Source: Mycobacterium simiae (GTDB lineage: Bacteria > Actinomycetota > Actinomycetes > Mycobacteriales > Mycobacteriaceae). Taken from it: DNA of 64,000 nucleotides. Below are positions 42,397 to 53,511 of the stretch, piece after piece. The DNA lies in assembly GCF_010727605.1 (NCBI RefSeq), contig NZ_AP022568.1, forward strand, positions 1-64,000, read 5' to 3'. Made by a program: the position numbers and the translations under genes. Under the pieces are notes generated by a model, which made no database searches, was not told the DNA's origin, and was given only the letters and a program-made list of their open reading frames with translations. Position 1 is the stretch's first letter, and each line of letters opens with the position of its first letter.

Positions 42397-43428
42397 ATGA
42401 GTTCCGTAGCGACTACATCCGCTGATCCGCTCGGACCAGATTCCCTTACCTGGAAGTACTTTGGCGATCTGCGCACCGGGATGATGGGCATCTGGATCGG
42501 AGCAATCCAGAATATGTACCCGCAACTCGGCTCGGCCGTTGAAGAGCATTCGATCCTGCTGCGCGAGCCGCTGCAACGGGTGGCCCGGTCCGTCTATCCC
42601 ATCATGGGGGTCGTCTACGACGGTGACCGCGCACCCCTGACCGGCGCGCAGATCAAGCATTACCACGACACCATCAAGGGCATTGATGCCGAGGGCCGTC
42701 GCTATCACGCGCTGAACCCGGAGACCTTCTATTGGGCGCACGCCACCTTCTTCATGCTCATCATCAAGGTCGCCGAATACTTTTGCGGCGGCTTGACCGA
42801 AGCCGAAAAGCGCCAGCTGTTCGACGAGCACGTGCAGTGGTATCGGATGTACGGAATGAGCATGCGGCCAGTGCCAGCCTCGTGGGAGGAGTTCCAGGAG
42901 TACTGGGCGCGGGTATGCCGTGAGGAGCTGGTGATCAATCGGGCGACGCTGGACATCTTCCACATGCGGATTCCCAAGCCCAAGTTCATCTTGATGCCCA
43001 CACCGTTGTGGGACCAGATGTTCAAGCCCCTGGTCGCCGGTCAACGCTGGATCGCGGCGGGATTGTTCGACCCCGCCGTGCGCGAGAAGGCGGGCATGCG
43101 CTGGACACCGGGCGACGAGATCCTGCTGCGGGTGTTCGGCAAACTGATCGAGCTGGCGTTCCTAGCGGTTCCCGACGAGATCCGCCTGCACCCGCGGGCG
43201 TTGGCCGCCTACCGTCGTGCCGAGGGCCGCGTCCCGGTCAACGCGCCGCTGGTGGAGGCACCCGAATTTGTGGCCCCGCCCCGCGACCGACGTGGCCTGC
43301 CGATGCACTACTTTCCCCCGGGTTCCCTTCGCTCTAAGTCGTTGGTCGAGCGGGCCGGCTCGCTGGTGCACATCACGCTGTCACTGGCGGGACTGCGCCC
43401 CGGTCGGGGCCGCACACGGGCCGCCTAA
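42397..43428 (+). CDS. MpaB-family oxygenase (DUF2236, Rv1645c-like)
   Basis: 343 residues from ATG 42397, with AGGAGG six bases upstream; a GTG one codon earlier is in frame. Landmarks of the MpaB/latex-clearing-related family include PLTGAQIKHYHDTIKGIDAE, YHALNPETFYWAHATFF and WARVCREEL; conserved His residues would bind heme or iron. The family acts on unidentified hydrophobic substrates. It is divergent from the cyclase and convergent with tsnR, with only six bases between the two stops. Confidence 0.88.
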   Translation: MSSVATTSADPLGPDSLTWKYFGDLRTGMMGIWIGAIQNMYPQLGSAVEEHSILLREPLQRVARSVYPIMGVVYDGDRAPLTGAQIKHYHDTIKGIDAEGRRYHALNPETFYWAHATFFMLIIKVAEYFCGGLTEAEKRQLFDEHVQWYRMYGMSMRPVPASWEEFQEYWARVCREELVINRATLDIFHMRIPKPKFILMPTPLWDQMFKPLVAGQRWIAAGLFDPAVREKAGMRWTPGDEILLRVFGKLIELAFLAVPDEIRLHPRALAAYRRAEGRVPVNAPLVEAPEFVAPPRDRRGLPMHYFPPGSLRSKSLVERAGSLVHITLSLAGLRPGRGRTRAA

Positions 43429-43434
43429 GGCGGG

Positions 43435-44226
43435 CTAGAAACGCTGCAGCACGCCGAGCGCCTGGGCACTCTGGTATAGGCAGATCGCCGCCGCGGCGGC
43501 CACATTCAAGCTCTCCGCCCCGCCGGACATCGGGATGCGCACCCGATGGTCGGCGTGCTCGGTGATCTCTTCGGGCAAGCCGTGCGATTCGGGCCCGAAC
43601 AGCCACGCCGTCGGCATGGCCAACAGTTCACCAGCCTCGTCCAAGCGGGTGCCGCCGTCGACCGTGGTGGCCAGCGTCTGCAGCCCGGCGCCGCGCAGCG
43701 CGGTCAGCAGCGCCTCGATGTCGGGCGCGGCGACGACCGGCAGCGAGAAGATGCTGCCGGCCGAGGCGCGCAGGCACTTGCCGTTGTAGGGGTCGACGCT
43801 GTGCCCGGCGAGGACCACCGCGGCGGCCCCCATGGCGTCGGCAAGCCGGATCAACGTGCCCGCGTTGCCTGGCTCGCTGATCTCGACGGCGACGGCGACC
43901 AGTTGCGGGGAGCCGGCCAGCGCATCGCGCAGCCCGGTCCCCGGCATGTCGCACACGGCCACCAGACCCGCCGGAGTGACGGTGTCGGACAAGGCTTTCG
44001 CGGCCCGCTCGGTGACCACATGGATCGGGCACTGCTGCCCGGCCAGCAGTTTCGCGTGCCGCTGCGCGGCGAGCTCGGTGACGAAGACATCGCGCACCAG
44101 CCCGCGCGCGCCAGCCGCCCCGACCAGGTTGGGGCCTTCGGCCAGGAACTGGTGGGCCCGTCGTCGTCCGACATGCCGATGCAACTTGACCGCCGCGGCC
44201 ACCCGGGCCGAGCGCTCGGTGAGCAC
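43435..44226 (-). CDS. tsnR: RNA 2'-O-methyltransferase, SpoU/TsnR type
   Basis: 264 residues from GTG 44226, five bases after the rplT stop, so it is part of the infC-rpmI-rplT transcript. N-terminal substrate-binding domain (FLAEGPNLVGAAG) and a SPOUT knot: VAVEISEPGNAGTLIRLADA (motif 1), WLFGPESHGLPEEI (motif 2) and RIPMSGGAESLNVAAAAAI (motif 3). It uses S-adenosylmethionine to methylate rRNA or tRNA ribose; the exact target is not known. Confidence 0.93.
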   Translation of the reverse strand: MLTERSARVAAAVKLHRHVGRRRAHQFLAEGPNLVGAAGARGLVRDVFVTELAAQRHAKLLAGQQCPIHVVTERAAKALSDTVTPAGLVAVCDMPGTGLRDALAGSPQLVAVAVEISEPGNAGTLIRLADAMGAAAVVLAGHSVDPYNGKCLRASAGSIFSLPVVAAPDIEALLTALRGAGLQTLATTVDGGTRLDEAGELLAMPTAWLFGPESHGLPEEITEHADHRVRIPMSGGAESLNVAAAAAICLYQSAQALGVLQRF

Positions 44227-44231
44227 CGGAG

Positions 44232-44621
44232 TTAAGCAGCCTCTCCAGAGGGTGCGTTGACGTCCTTGGGCAGTGCGGCCCGCGCGACGTCGACGAGTGC
44301 GGTGAATGCCGTCGGGTCGGTGACCGCGATGTCGGCCAGGTTCTTCCGGTCGACTTCCACGCCCGCGGCCTTCAGGCCCTGGATCAGCCGGTTGTAGGTG
44401 ATGTCGTTAGCACGGGCCGCGGCGTTGATCCGCGAAATCCACAACTTGCGAAACTCGCCCTTACGCGCCCGACGGTCGCGGTAGGCGTACTGCAGCGAAT
44501 GCAGTTGCTGCTCTTTGGCTTTGCGGTAGAGGCGGGACCGCTGGCCGCGATAGCCTTTGGAGGCCGACAGGATGCTGCGCCTCTTTTTGTGGGCGTTGAC
44601 TGCCCGCTTTACGCGTGCCAT
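44232..44621 (-). CDS. rplT: 50S ribosomal protein L20
   Basis: 129 residues, [20 protein letters not shown] at the start and the typical [20 protein letters not shown]. It binds 23S rRNA early in assembly and in some bacteria represses its own operon by binding the leader. Third gene of infC-rpmI-rplT. Confidence 0.98.
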   Translation of the reverse strand: MARVKRAVNAHKKRRSILSASKGYRGQRSRLYRKAKEQQLHSLQYAYRDRRARKGEFRKLWISRINAAARANDITYNRLIQGLKAAGVEVDRKNLADIAVTDPTAFTALVDVARAALPKDVNAPSGEAA

Positions 44622-44703
44622 GGATATTCCTACTCTCGTTCAAACGTGGTGGTCTGGGTGCGGGTCCGGGTGGCCGTGCCAGGCCCGGCCCGCCTGGGCA
44701 AGG

Positions 44704-44898
44704 TCAGCCGTTGAGCAGCGCGTTGATGCGCTTGGTGTCGTTGGCCGCGACCGTGGTGCGGCCGTCGAGCCGCCGGGTCCGCTTGGTCGGCTTGTGCTCG
44801 AGCAGGTGCCGGCGATTGGCTCGTTGGCGGACGATCTTGCCGGTTCCGGTGCGCCGGAATCGCTTGGTTGCCCCGCTGTGGGACTTAGCCTTTGGCAT
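44704..44898 (-). CDS. rpmI: 50S ribosomal protein L35
   Basis: 64 residues, [20 protein letters not shown], a complete L35. Located 41 bases after infC and 82 before rplT. Small basic protein of the large subunit. Confidence 0.98.
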   Translation of the reverse strand: MPKAKSHSGATKRFRRTGTGKIVRQRANRRHLLEHKPTKRTRRLDGRTTVAANDTKRINALLNG

Positions 44899-44939
44899 GT
44901 TTCCTCTGGTTCTCGCTGAGTTCTCGGTATCGGTCAGGT

Positions 44940-45551
<612 letters not shown>

Positions 45552-45948
45552 GGGGCCTCCCTTGTTGGGCTTCTAGTCCACTCGCTGCGACACCGGCGAC
45601 GGTGGCCGTTGGGGAGTCAGCGGTGGCGACGCCACACCATCAGCAAAAAAGCCCTGCGGTAGCAGGGCCCGATGCCGACCGATCACGGATTGAACGGGGT
45701 TCAAACCGCCCGCGAGATGCGCGGAACAGGTACCTCGCGGTACCTGTGACCGGACCGCTGAACCTTGACATACTCTCGCGGTTAGCGGTGGGAGGGGACT
45801 CCACTTAACTGTCCCAGGCCTGAGCCGGGATGGTCGCGTCGACCAGTCTAGCAGCCATTGGGCCTCATTTAGCATCTCGACCACGGCGGCGCCGTCGCGA
45901 GAGTTCGCTGGCGGGCGCAATTCGGCGCCACCACGCCCACAACTCGCG
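45552..45948 (-). promoter_or_regulatory. structured leader/promoter region of infC-rpmI-rplT, shared with lysX
   Basis: About 400 bases without a gene lie between the divergent infC and lysX. On the infC strand the region holds a perfect 8-bp hairpin CAGGTACC-GCGA-GGTACCTG (45727-45746) with a GNRA loop, then an intrinsic-terminator-like hairpin (45645-45668), then the ribosome site of infC. This layout is that of a transcription attenuator. TAGACT near 45850 could be a -10 element; I am not sure of it. The lysX promoter should also lie here. Confidence 0.65.
45645..45668 (-). terminator. intrinsic terminator/attenuator in infC leader
   Basis: On the minus strand GCCCTGC-TACC-GCAGGGC forms a 7-bp GC-rich stem (45651-45668) followed directly by six T (45645-45650). 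It lies about 95 bases before the infC start, so it would act as an attenuator rather than an end-of-gene terminator. Such clear intrinsic terminators are uncommon in mycobacteria. Confidence 0.8.
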
Positions 45949-48900
45949 GTGACGACTATTGGCGCTTCGCCAGGCATTTCACGGATCGAAGGCTTATCCT
46001 CGCGGTCTGTGACTCTCGCTTCTGCTGCTTCGGGGCCCCGTTCCGGCAGCCGGTCGAGTTCCCGGTATCGGTGGGTACCGGCGGCGGCCGGCTGGACCGT
46101 TGGCGTCATTGCCACCCTGTCGTTGCTGGCCAGCGTGTCCCCCTTGATCCGGTGGCTGATCAAAGCCCCCCGGGAATTCATCAACGACTACCTGTTCAAC
46201 TTCCCCGACACCAGCATCGCGTGGTCGTTCGTGCTGGCGCTGCTGGCGGCGGCGCTGAGCGCGCGCAAGCGCATCGCCTGGTGGGTGTTGCTGGGCCAGA
46301 TGGTGCTGGCCGCATTCTGGAATGCCGCCGATATCGCCGCCGGCGACAACACGGCGTCAGAGACGTTCGGCGAGAACCTCGGCTTCGCGCTGCACATCGT
46401 CGTGATCGTGCTGCTGGTGTTGAGCTACCGGGAGTTCTGGGCCAAGGTCCGCCGCGCCGCGTTGTTCAAAGCGGCCGCCGTCCTGGTCGTCGGCGACGTG
46501 ATCGGGATCCTGCTGTCCTGGGGCCTGGTCGAGCTGTTCCCCGGGTCGCTGGCCCGGCAGGACCGGCTGCCGTATGTGGCCAACCGAGTGGTCGGCTTCG
46601 CCCTCGCCGATCCCGACCTGTTCACCGGCAAGCCGCACGTCTTGATGAACGCGATCTTCGGGTTGTTCGGCGCGCTCGCGCTGATCGCGGCCGCGATCGT
46701 GCTGTTCCAATCCCAGCGCGCCGACAACGCGCTGACCGGAGAGGACGAGTCGGCGATCCGCGGGCTGCTCGAGCTATATGGCAAGAACGACTCGCTCGGC
46801 TACTTCGCCACGCGTCGCGACAAGTCGGTGGTGTTCGACCACAGCGGCCGCGCTGCCATCACCTACCGCGTCGAGGTCGGTGTCTGCCTCGCCAGCGGTG
46901 ACCCAGTGGGCGATCCCAAGGCGTGGCCGCAGGCAGTCGAGGCCTGGTTGGCGTTGTGCAAGACCTACGGTTGGGCACCCGGCGTCATGGGCGCGAGTTC
47001 GCACGGCGCGCAGGTGTATCGAGCCCGCGGCCTGAACGCCCTGGAGCTGGGCGACGAAGCGATCCTGCGGACCAGCGATTTCCGGCTCTCCGGGCCGGAC
47101 ATGCGCAGCGTGCGCCAGGCCGTGACGCGCGCCCGCCGGGCGGGGTTGACGGTACGCATCCGGCGCCACCGCGACATCTCCGAAGAGGAGATGGCCGAGA
47201 CCATCGCACGCGCCAACGCCTGGCGTGACACGCAGGCCGAGCGCGGCTTCTCCATGGCGCTGGGCCGACTCGGCGACCCGGCCGACGGGGAGTGCTTGCT
47301 GGTCGAGGCGCTGGATCGGGCCGGCGAGGTGGTCGCGATGCTGTCGCTGGTGCCGTGGGGAAGCACCGGGGTGTCCCTGGACTTGATGCGCCGCTCCCCC
47401 CAATCCCCCAACGGCACCAACGAGTTCATGGTCAGCGAGCTCGCCCTCAACGCCGACCGGCTCGGCATCAACCGCGTGTCGCTGAACTTCGCCATGTTCC
47501 GCTCCGCGTTCGAACAGGGCGCCCAACTGGGTGCCGGCCCGATCGCCCGGTTGTGGCGTGGACTGCTGCTGTTCTTCTCCCGGTGGTGGCAGTTGGAAAC
47601 CTTGTACCGCTCGAACATGAAGTACCAGCCGGAATGGGTGCCCCGCTACGCCTGCTACGAGGACGCCCGGTTGATTCCCCGGGTGGGTGTGGCGTCGGCC
47701 ATGGCCGAGGGTTTCCTGGTGCTGCCGTTCAGCCGGCGGGACAAGGTGCACACCGGGCATCACCCCGCCGTGCCGGCCAGGCTGGCGGAGTCCGGGTTGC
47801 TGCACGAAGACGGGTCCGCACCCGACGTCAGCGGCATCCAACGCGGTGACGAAGTCGACTCCGAGGAGTACCGGCGCCGCCTGCCCGAACAGGTGCGCGT
47901 CCGCCTGGCCAAACTAAGGGCGTTGCAGCGCAACGGCATTGACGCTTACCCGGTGGGATCTCCGCCCAGCCACACGGTCGCGCAGGCGCTGGGCAGCGAC
48001 GACCAGGACACCGTGTCGGTCACCGGGCGGATCCTGCGGATTCGCGACTTCGGTGGGGTGCTGTTCGCGGAATTACGGGACTGGTCCGGCGAAATGCAAG
48101 TGCTGCTGGACAATTCGCGGCTGGAGTCCGGCCGCACCGCCGATTTCACCGCGGCCATCGATCTCGGCGACCTGGTCGAAATGACCGGACACATGGGTTT
48201 CAGCAAAAACGGGACCCGGTCGCTGATCGTCGCCGACTGGCGCATGGTCGGAAAGTGCCTGCGGCCGTTGCCCAACAAGTGGAAAGGGCTCACCGACCCC
48301 GAGACTCGAGTGCGCACACGTTACGTCGACCTCGCGGTCAACACAGAGTCGCGCAATCTGGTGACCGCCCGCAGCAGCGTGCTGCGCTCCATCCGGGAAA
48401 CGTTGTTCGCCAAGGACTTCATCGAGGTGGAAACCCCGATCCTGCAGCCCATCCACGGTGGGGCCGCCGCGCGTCCCTTCGTCACCCACATCAACACCTA
48501 TGACATGGACCTGTTCTTGCGCATCGCACCGGAGCTCTACCTGAAGCGGTTGTGCGTGGGCGGCGTGGAGCGGGTGTTCGAGCTGGGCCGGGCGTTCCGC
48601 AACGAGGGAGTCGACTTCAGCCACAACCCCGAGTTCACCCTGCTGGAGGCTTATCAGGCGCACGCCGACTACCGGGTGTGGATCGACGGCTGCCGCGAAC
48701 TCATCCAGAACGCTGCCGAGGCCGCCAACGGGAGTCAAACCGTGCTGCGGCCGCACCCCGACGACGACTCCGGCGCCAGATTGGAATCGGTGGACATCTC
48801 CGGGGTGTGGCCGGTCAAGACCGTGCACGACGCGGTTTCCGAGGCGCTCGGCGAGCACGTGAACCCGAACACCTCCGTGCCCGCTCTGCGGAAGCTGTCC

Positions 48901-49347
48901 GACCGCGCCGGCATTGCGTACCGGGATCACTGGGACGCCGGCGCGATCGTGCTCGAGCTCTACGAGCACCTCGTCGAAGACCGGACCGGGGCGCCGACGT
49001 TCTACATCGACTTTCCGACCTCGGTGTCGCCCCTGACTCGTCCACACCGCAGCCAGCCCGGTGTCGCCGAACGCTGGGATCTGGTGGCGTGGGGCGTGGA
49101 GCTGGGCACCGCCTACAGCGAGCTGACCGACCCGGTGGAGCAGCGGCGCCGGCTGCTTGCACAGTCGCTGCTGGCCGCCGGCGGCGACCCCGAAGCCATG
49201 GAGCTCGACGAGGACTTCCTGCAGGCGATGGAATACGCCATGCCGCCCACCGGCGGGCTCGGGATGGGCGTCGATCGGCTCGTGATGCTCATAACTGGCC
49301 GCAGCATCCGCGAAACCCTGCCTTTTCCGCTGGCCAAGCCGCATTAA
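45949..49347 (+). CDS. lysX: bifunctional lysylphosphatidylglycerol synthase/lysyl-tRNA synthetase
   Basis: An intact 1132-residue fusion. An N-terminal membrane part with about six helices (residues about 45-265) is followed by the lysyltransferase domain ([40 protein letters not shown] near 480), an OB fold ([20 protein letters not shown] near 690) and a class II lysyl-tRNA synthetase (motif 2 [20 protein letters not shown] near 880, motif 3 [15 protein letters not shown] near 1103). It charges tRNA-Lys and transfers lysine to phosphatidylglycerol, conferring resistance to cationic peptides. I kept GTG 45949, which lacks a good ribosome site; start could be further in. M. tuberculosis LysX is slightly longer at the N-terminus. 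Confidence 0.96.
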   Translation: MTTIGASPGISRIEGLSSRSVTLASAASGPRSGSRSSSRYRWVPAAAGWTVGVIATLSLLASVSPLIRWLIKAPREFINDYLFNFPDTSIAWSFVLALLAAALSARKRIAWWVLLGQMVLAAFWNAADIAAGDNTASETFGENLGFALHIVVIVLLVLSYREFWAKVRRAALFKAAAVLVVGDVIGILLSWGLVELFPGSLARQDRLPYVANRVVGFALADPDLFTGKPHVLMNAIFGLFGALALIAAAIVLFQSQRADNALTGEDESAIRGLLELYGKNDSLGYFATRRDKSVVFDHSGRAAITYRVEVGVCLASGDPVGDPKAWPQAVEAWLALCKTYGWAPGVMGASSHGAQVYRARGLNALELGDEAILRTSDFRLSGPDMRSVRQAVTRARRAGLTVRIRRHRDISEEEMAETIARANAWRDTQAERGFSMALGRLGDPADGECLLVEALDRAGEVVAMLSLVPWGSTGVSLDLMRRSPQSPNGTNEFMVSELALNADRLGINRVSLNFAMFRSAFEQGAQLGAGPIARLWRGLLLFFSRWWQLETLYRSNMKYQPEWVPRYACYEDARLIPRVGVASAMAEGFLVLPFSRRDKVHTGHHPAVPARLAESGLLHEDGSAPDVSGIQRGDEVDSEEYRRRLPEQVRVRLAKLRALQRNGIDAYPVGSPPSHTVAQALGSDDQDTVSVTGRILRIRDFGGVLFAELRDWSGEMQVLLDNSRLESGRTADFTAAIDLGDLVEMTGHMGFSKNGTRSLIVADWRMVGKCLRPLPNKWKGLTDPETRVRTRYVDLAVNTESRNLVTARSSVLRSIRETLFAKDFIEVETPILQPIHGGAAARPFVTHINTYDMDLFLRIAPELYLKRLCVGGVERVFELGRAFRNEGVDFSHNPEFTLLEAYQAHADYRVWIDGCRELIQNAAEAANGSQTVLRPHPDDDSGARLESVDISGVWPVKTVHDAVSEALGEHVNPNTSVPALRKLSDRAGIAYRDHWDAGAIVLELYEHLVEDRTGAPTFYIDFPTSVSPLTRPHRSQPGVAERWDLVAWGVELGTAYSELTDPVEQRRRLLAQSLLAAGGDPEAMELDEDFLQAMEYAMPPTGGLGMGVDRLVMLITGRSIRETLPFPLAKPH

Positions 49348-49435
49348 CCGGGGGGGCCGACAATCCCAGCGACCATACAGAAACATTGAGTAAACATGGG
49401 CTCGGGATGGTTATCGATCGATCACACTGGAGCCC

Positions 49436-50914
49436 GTGACAACGCCGGCGCCCGACGCCACCGGGACATTGTTGGCAAGCGCTCACACCTCGCTGATGCA
49501 CGGCTGGGTGCCGATCACGGTCCAGGCCGTGGCCGCGATCGCGCTGGCGTTCGGCGTCGGTTGGCGATCACGGCGATGGTGGACGGTGTTCCTGCCAATT
49601 GCCGCCGTGCTCGGGGCCGCCACGGCATATGGAACGCACTGGTACATCCGCGACCGGGGCCTGTCCGAGGATCCCGCGCCGGCGACGCTGTGGCTGTGGA
49701 TCGCGCTGGGCGGCGCGGCCGCCGCGTTACTGTGCCTGGGCTGGCGCGACAGCCGGGCCTGGCGGCGGGCCGCCACCTTGGCGTCGGTTCCGCTCTGCCT
49801 GCTCAGCGCGGCGCTGACACTCAATCTGTGGGTCGGCTACTTCCCCACCGTGCAGTCCGCGTGGAGTCAACTCACCTCCGGCCCACTGCCCGACCAGGCC
49901 GACCGGGCCGCCGTTACGGCGATGGCGGCCAGGGGAAACCTGCCGCCGCACGGCAGCGTGGTGGCGGTGACGATCCCGTCGACCGCGTCGCACTTCAAGC
50001 ACCGCGACGAGCTCGTGTACCTGCCGCCCGCCTGGTTCGCCACCCAACCACCCCCGGCGCTGCCGACGGTGATGATGATCGGCGGCCAGTTCAACACCCC
50101 CGCTGACTGGACGCGCGCCGGCAACGCGATCACGACGATCGACGATTTCGCCGCGGCACATCACGGTCAGGCACCGGTGTTGGTATTCGTGGACTCCGGC
50201 GGGGCCTTCAACAACGACACCGAATGCGTCAACGGCGTACGCGGCAACGCCGCCGATCATCTCACAAAAGACGTTGTCCCCTATATGATTTCGAACTTCG
50301 GTGTCAATGCGACCCGCTCCGGTTGGGGCGTGGCGGGCTGGTCGATGGGCGGCACCTGCGCGGTCGACCTGACGGTCATGCATCCCGACATGTTCAGCGC
50401 ATTCGTCGACGTCGCCGGCGACTTCTTCCCCAACGCCGGCAACAAGGCGCAAACCATCAGCCGCTTGTTCGGCGGCAGCGCCGATGCCTGGGCGTCATTC
50501 GACCCGAGCACGGTAATCAACCGGCACGGCGCGTACCACGATGTGTCCGGCTGGTTCGCCATCTCGTCGGACGGCGCGAACGCCGCGCACCGGGAGGCGC
50601 CGATGGTGGACACCGCCGACATGCACCAGGCGGAACGCGATGCCGCCGCCAACCCCGGCAACCAGACCGCGGCCGCTTATTCGTTGTGTGCGCTGGGCCG
50701 GGCCAACGGCATCGACTGTGCCGTGCTGCCTCAGCCCGGCAAACACGACTGGCCGTTCGCCGACCGGGCATTCGCCGCCGCCTTGCCATGGCTGGCCGGT
50801 CAGCTCGGCACCCCCGGAGTACCGCGGACGCCGTTGCCCGGCACCGCGCCCGCCGACGCATCGTCGGGTGCAAAGCCGGTCGTACCGGCGCAGCGCTCCA
50901 ACACCCCGAGATAG
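49436..50914 (+). CDS. membrane-anchored esterase-type alpha/beta hydrolase (Rv1639c-like)
   Basis: 492 residues from GTG 49436. Four or so N-terminal helices (about residues 23-135) precede an alpha/beta-hydrolase of the esterase D/mycolyltransferase-like group: VMMIGGQFNTPADW, VFVDSGGAFNNDTECVNG, nucleophile in WGVAGWSMGGTCAVDL (Ser near 306), and a possible His in PGKHDWPFADRAF near 445. The catalytic domain should lie outside the membrane. It follows lysX in the same direction and matches the M. tuberculosis order Rv1640c-Rv1639c. Substrate unknown. Confidence 0.85.
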   Translation: MTTPAPDATGTLLASAHTSLMHGWVPITVQAVAAIALAFGVGWRSRRWWTVFLPIAAVLGAATAYGTHWYIRDRGLSEDPAPATLWLWIALGGAAAALLCLGWRDSRAWRRAATLASVPLCLLSAALTLNLWVGYFPTVQSAWSQLTSGPLPDQADRAAVTAMAARGNLPPHGSVVAVTIPSTASHFKHRDELVYLPPAWFATQPPPALPTVMMIGGQFNTPADWTRAGNAITTIDDFAAAHHGQAPVLVFVDSGGAFNNDTECVNGVRGNAADHLTKDVVPYMISNFGVNATRSGWGVAGWSMGGTCAVDLTVMHPDMFSAFVDVAGDFFPNAGNKAQTISRLFGGSADAWASFDPSTVINRHGAYHDVSGWFAISSDGANAAHREAPMVDTADMHQAERDAAANPGNQTAAAYSLCALGRANGIDCAVLPQPGKHDWPFADRAFAAALPWLAGQLGTPGVPRTPLPGTAPADASSGAKPVVPAQRSNTPR

Positions 50915-51357
50915 TGGCCGCGCCCTCGGTGGTACGGATACGGCGGGCGGTATTCGCCCGGCACTGCCATCCGTGCAGCGCGTGGACGCGCTGGGCCAGC
51001 ACACCGTTGATCGTGCTGGCGGCGTGGACAGGGCGGCGCCAGCACGCGATCTGGCTGGCGGTGTGGTTCGCGGCCAACCCGTTTGTCTTCGGCCAACCAC
51101 CCCAGCAACACGCCTGGTCGACGCGGGCGATGCTGGGCGAGGAGTTGTGGATCACCCGCCGGCCCCGCGACGCCGCCCTGGCGATCGGCGGGCTGACCGC
51201 CGCGTCGGCCGTGGTCGCCATCCTGGCGGCCCGGCGGCATCGCTTGCTTCCTGCGGCGATCGCCACCGTGCTGCAGATGATCCTGACCCTGATCTATTGG
51301 CAGCAGATGGTGCGGTATCTCGAGCGCGAGCGGCCAAACCCGGCCCCGTTTCAGTAG
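50914..51357 (+). CDS. small membrane protein, possibly DUF6653
   Basis: 147 residues from GTG 50914, which shares one base with the previous stop (TAGTG), so it is coupled to the esterase. It contains STPLIVLAAWTGRRQHAIWL, NPFVFGQPPQQHAWSTRAML and two further helices near residues 95-130. The W-S-T-R-A motif recalls the DUF6653 family, which I cannot confirm. No known function. Confidence 0.7.
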   Translation: MAAPSVVRIRRAVFARHCHPCSAWTRWASTPLIVLAAWTGRRQHAIWLAVWFAANPFVFGQPPQQHAWSTRAMLGEELWITRRPRDAALAIGGLTAASAVVAILAARRHRLLPAAIATVLQMILTLIYWQQMVRYLERERPNPAPFQ

Positions 51358-51367
51358 CGTGACGTCC

Positions 51368-51616
51368 ATGCCCGACGAACCAGCAACGCCCGGCACCGCC
51401 CAACCCGACCCCGGGTATGACGACGCGGGTGTGCCGACCTATGAGTCCGTGCGCGAGAAAATCGAGAACCGGTACGCCAAGTCACTGGGCGATGCGGAAC
51501 TGGACGCCGAATCCCGCGAAGGGCGCTCGGTGGCCGACCAGTACGACCAGCGACAGCGCGCCGCGGCCGAACGGCTGGCCCAGATCCGCGAGTCGATGCG
51601 TGCGGATGAGGACTAG
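51368..51616 (+). CDS. conserved small acidic protein (Rv1638A-like)
   Basis: 82 residues from ATG 51368 (a GTG at 51359 is also in frame). The sequence is charged and helical: VPTYESVREKIENRYAKSLG and VADQYDQRQRAAAERLAQIR. It matches the small Rv1638A protein that lies between uvrA and Rv1639c in M. tuberculosis. Function unknown. Here it marks the left edge of the accessory block. Confidence 0.82.
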   Translation: MPDEPATPGTAQPDPGYDDAGVPTYESVREKIENRYAKSLGDAELDAESREGRSVADQYDQRQRAAAERLAQIRESMRADED

Positions 51617-51645
51617 GACGGTCGCTTCGGCGTCGGGGGACGGGG

Positions 51646-53382
51646 ATGAGTGAGACGCGGCCGGGCTCGCGGATCGGCAGCCGGTTCGGGCCCTATCAGC
51701 TGCGCCGACTGCTGGGCCGCGGCGGTATGGGTGAGGTCTACGAGGCCTACGACACCGTCAAAGACCGGGTGGTGGCGCTCAAACTGGTCTCCGAGCAAGT
51801 CAGCTCCGATGACGTGATTCGCGGCCGCATGCAGCGGGAAGCCCAGACCGCCGGCCGGCTGCAGGAACCGCACATCGTGCCGATTCACGACTACGGCGAG
51901 CTCGACGGTCAGGTGTTCATCGACATGCGCCTGATCGAAGGCCGGGACGTGGCCAGCGAGCTGAGCCGCACCGGTCCGATGCCGCCGCCGCGCGCAGTCG
52001 CGATCGTGGAGCAAGTCGCTTCCGCACTCGATGCCGCCCACCGCGCCGGCGTCATCCACCGCGACATCAAACCCGAGAACATCCTGCTCACCGAGGGCGA
52101 CTTCGCCTACCTGGTCGACTTCGGCATCGCCGCGGCGGCCACCGACCAGCGGGTAACGAAAACCGGTGCCGCGGTGGGCAGCTGGAACTACATGGCACCC
52201 GAGCGATTCGGCAACGACGACCTCACCTACCGCGTCGACATCTACGCCCTTGCCTGCCTTCTGTACGAATGCCTCACGGGCACAACGCCTTTCCAGACCA
52301 CCAGCCTGAGCAGCCTGATGGCCGCACATTTGATGGATCCGATCCCGCGGCCCAGTATGCGCAATCCCGCCGTCCCCGCCGCCTTCGACGAGGTCATCGC
52401 CCGCGGGATGGCCAAGGATCCTTACGACCGTTACCTGACCGCCGGCGATCTGGCGAATGCTGCGCTGCAGGCACTCAGTGCACCGGACCAGCGACAGGCG
52501 ACCGACCTGATCGAGTACAGCCAGCACTTCGGCCCACCGCCGCGGGTCCACCAGTTCCGTCCGCAAACCGCACCGGCGCCGCCGCCGAGTTGGGCGCCCA
52601 CCCAACCCGTCCCGCCCTGGCGCCCGCCGCCCACGCGCAGGCTGGGATTGATCTTCGGCACACTCGTCTTCGTGATCGCGATCGTCGCGGGCACCGCGAT
52701 CTGGGCGACGACACACAGATCCCGTGGGTCGCGGCCCGCCGCACCGGCGCCCAGTACGATCGCAACACCGCCGGCCGCGAACGTCCCGACCAGTAGCGCT
52801 GCCCCGATAGTGACTGTCGCGCAATTGGATTCGATCTTGGTTCCGGTGGAACAGGTCAACACGCTGGTCGGCACCACCGGCATCGTCGTCGACCACAACA
52901 AGACCCAGATGACGGACGCCGGCCCGGGTAACACGCTGTCGGACGACACCTGCCTCGGGGCGCTGATCGGTTTCCAAGCCCCCACCTACCAGAACAGCGG
53001 CTACACCGGCGTGCTCGCCCAGCTGCTGCAGAAGCCGCATAGCACCCCGGCCTATGTCGTGACCCAGGGCGTCGTCGTCTTCCCCTCGGCCGCCCAGGCC
53101 CAGGCATTCGTCTCGGCGCAGGCGCCCCAGTGGCGGACGTGCGCGGGCAAAACCGTGACTCAAGTCAACGGCAAGACCACGTTCGAATGGACCTTCGGGC
53201 CGCTCAGCGGCAATCCGCCCAACATCGCTCTGCAGCACACGCTGGCCAACGATCCGTTGGTATGTCAGCACGTACTGTCCGCGGTGAGCAATGTGGTGCT
53301 CGACGTCAACGTCTGCGCGCCCGGCACCATCAACCAGGCCAGGCTGATCGCCAACATGATGTCCTCCCGGCTGCCGCGGTAG
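51646..53382 (+). CDS. PknH-type receptor serine/threonine kinase
   Basis: 578 residues. Kinase domain (about 18-280): glycine loop LLGRGGMGEVYEAYD, VALKLV (Lys46), HRDIKPENIL (near 137), VDFGIA (Asp157). A Pro-rich linker is followed by one membrane helix (about 332-353, LGLIFGTLVFVIAIVAGTAI). The outer part (about 390-578) looks like the PknH C-terminal sensor domain, with four Cys (DDTCLGA, WRTCAGK, LVCQHV, VNVCAPG) that could form its two disulfides. It would sense an external signal and phosphorylate cytosolic targets. M. tuberculosis has no kinase between Rv1638A and uvrA, so this is an accessory copy. Confidence 0.93.
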   Translation: MSETRPGSRIGSRFGPYQLRRLLGRGGMGEVYEAYDTVKDRVVALKLVSEQVSSDDVIRGRMQREAQTAGRLQEPHIVPIHDYGELDGQVFIDMRLIEGRDVASELSRTGPMPPPRAVAIVEQVASALDAAHRAGVIHRDIKPENILLTEGDFAYLVDFGIAAAATDQRVTKTGAAVGSWNYMAPERFGNDDLTYRVDIYALACLLYECLTGTTPFQTTSLSSLMAAHLMDPIPRPSMRNPAVPAAFDEVIARGMAKDPYDRYLTAGDLANAALQALSAPDQRQATDLIEYSQHFGPPPRVHQFRPQTAPAPPPSWAPTQPVPPWRPPPTRRLGLIFGTLVFVIAIVAGTAIWATTHRSRGSRPAAPAPSTIATPPAANVPTSSAAPIVTVAQLDSILVPVEQVNTLVGTTGIVVDHNKTQMTDAGPGNTLSDDTCLGALIGFQAPTYQNSGYTGVLAQLLQKPHSTPAYVVTQGVVVFPSAAQAQAFVSAQAPQWRTCAGKTVTQVNGKTTFEWTFGPLSGNPPNIALQHTLANDPLVCQHVLSAVSNVVLDVNVCAPGTINQARLIANMMSSRLPR

Positions 53383-53511
53383 GCCCCTGTGCAACGAAGG
53401 GTGTTCGGCGGAGCTACGAAACCCTTTGGTGCAGAACACATACCGTCTAACTGTGGCCGATCTGAGGTCAGACAGTTGGCGAACAGGAGGCACCAAGCGC
53501 AGTATGGCGTG

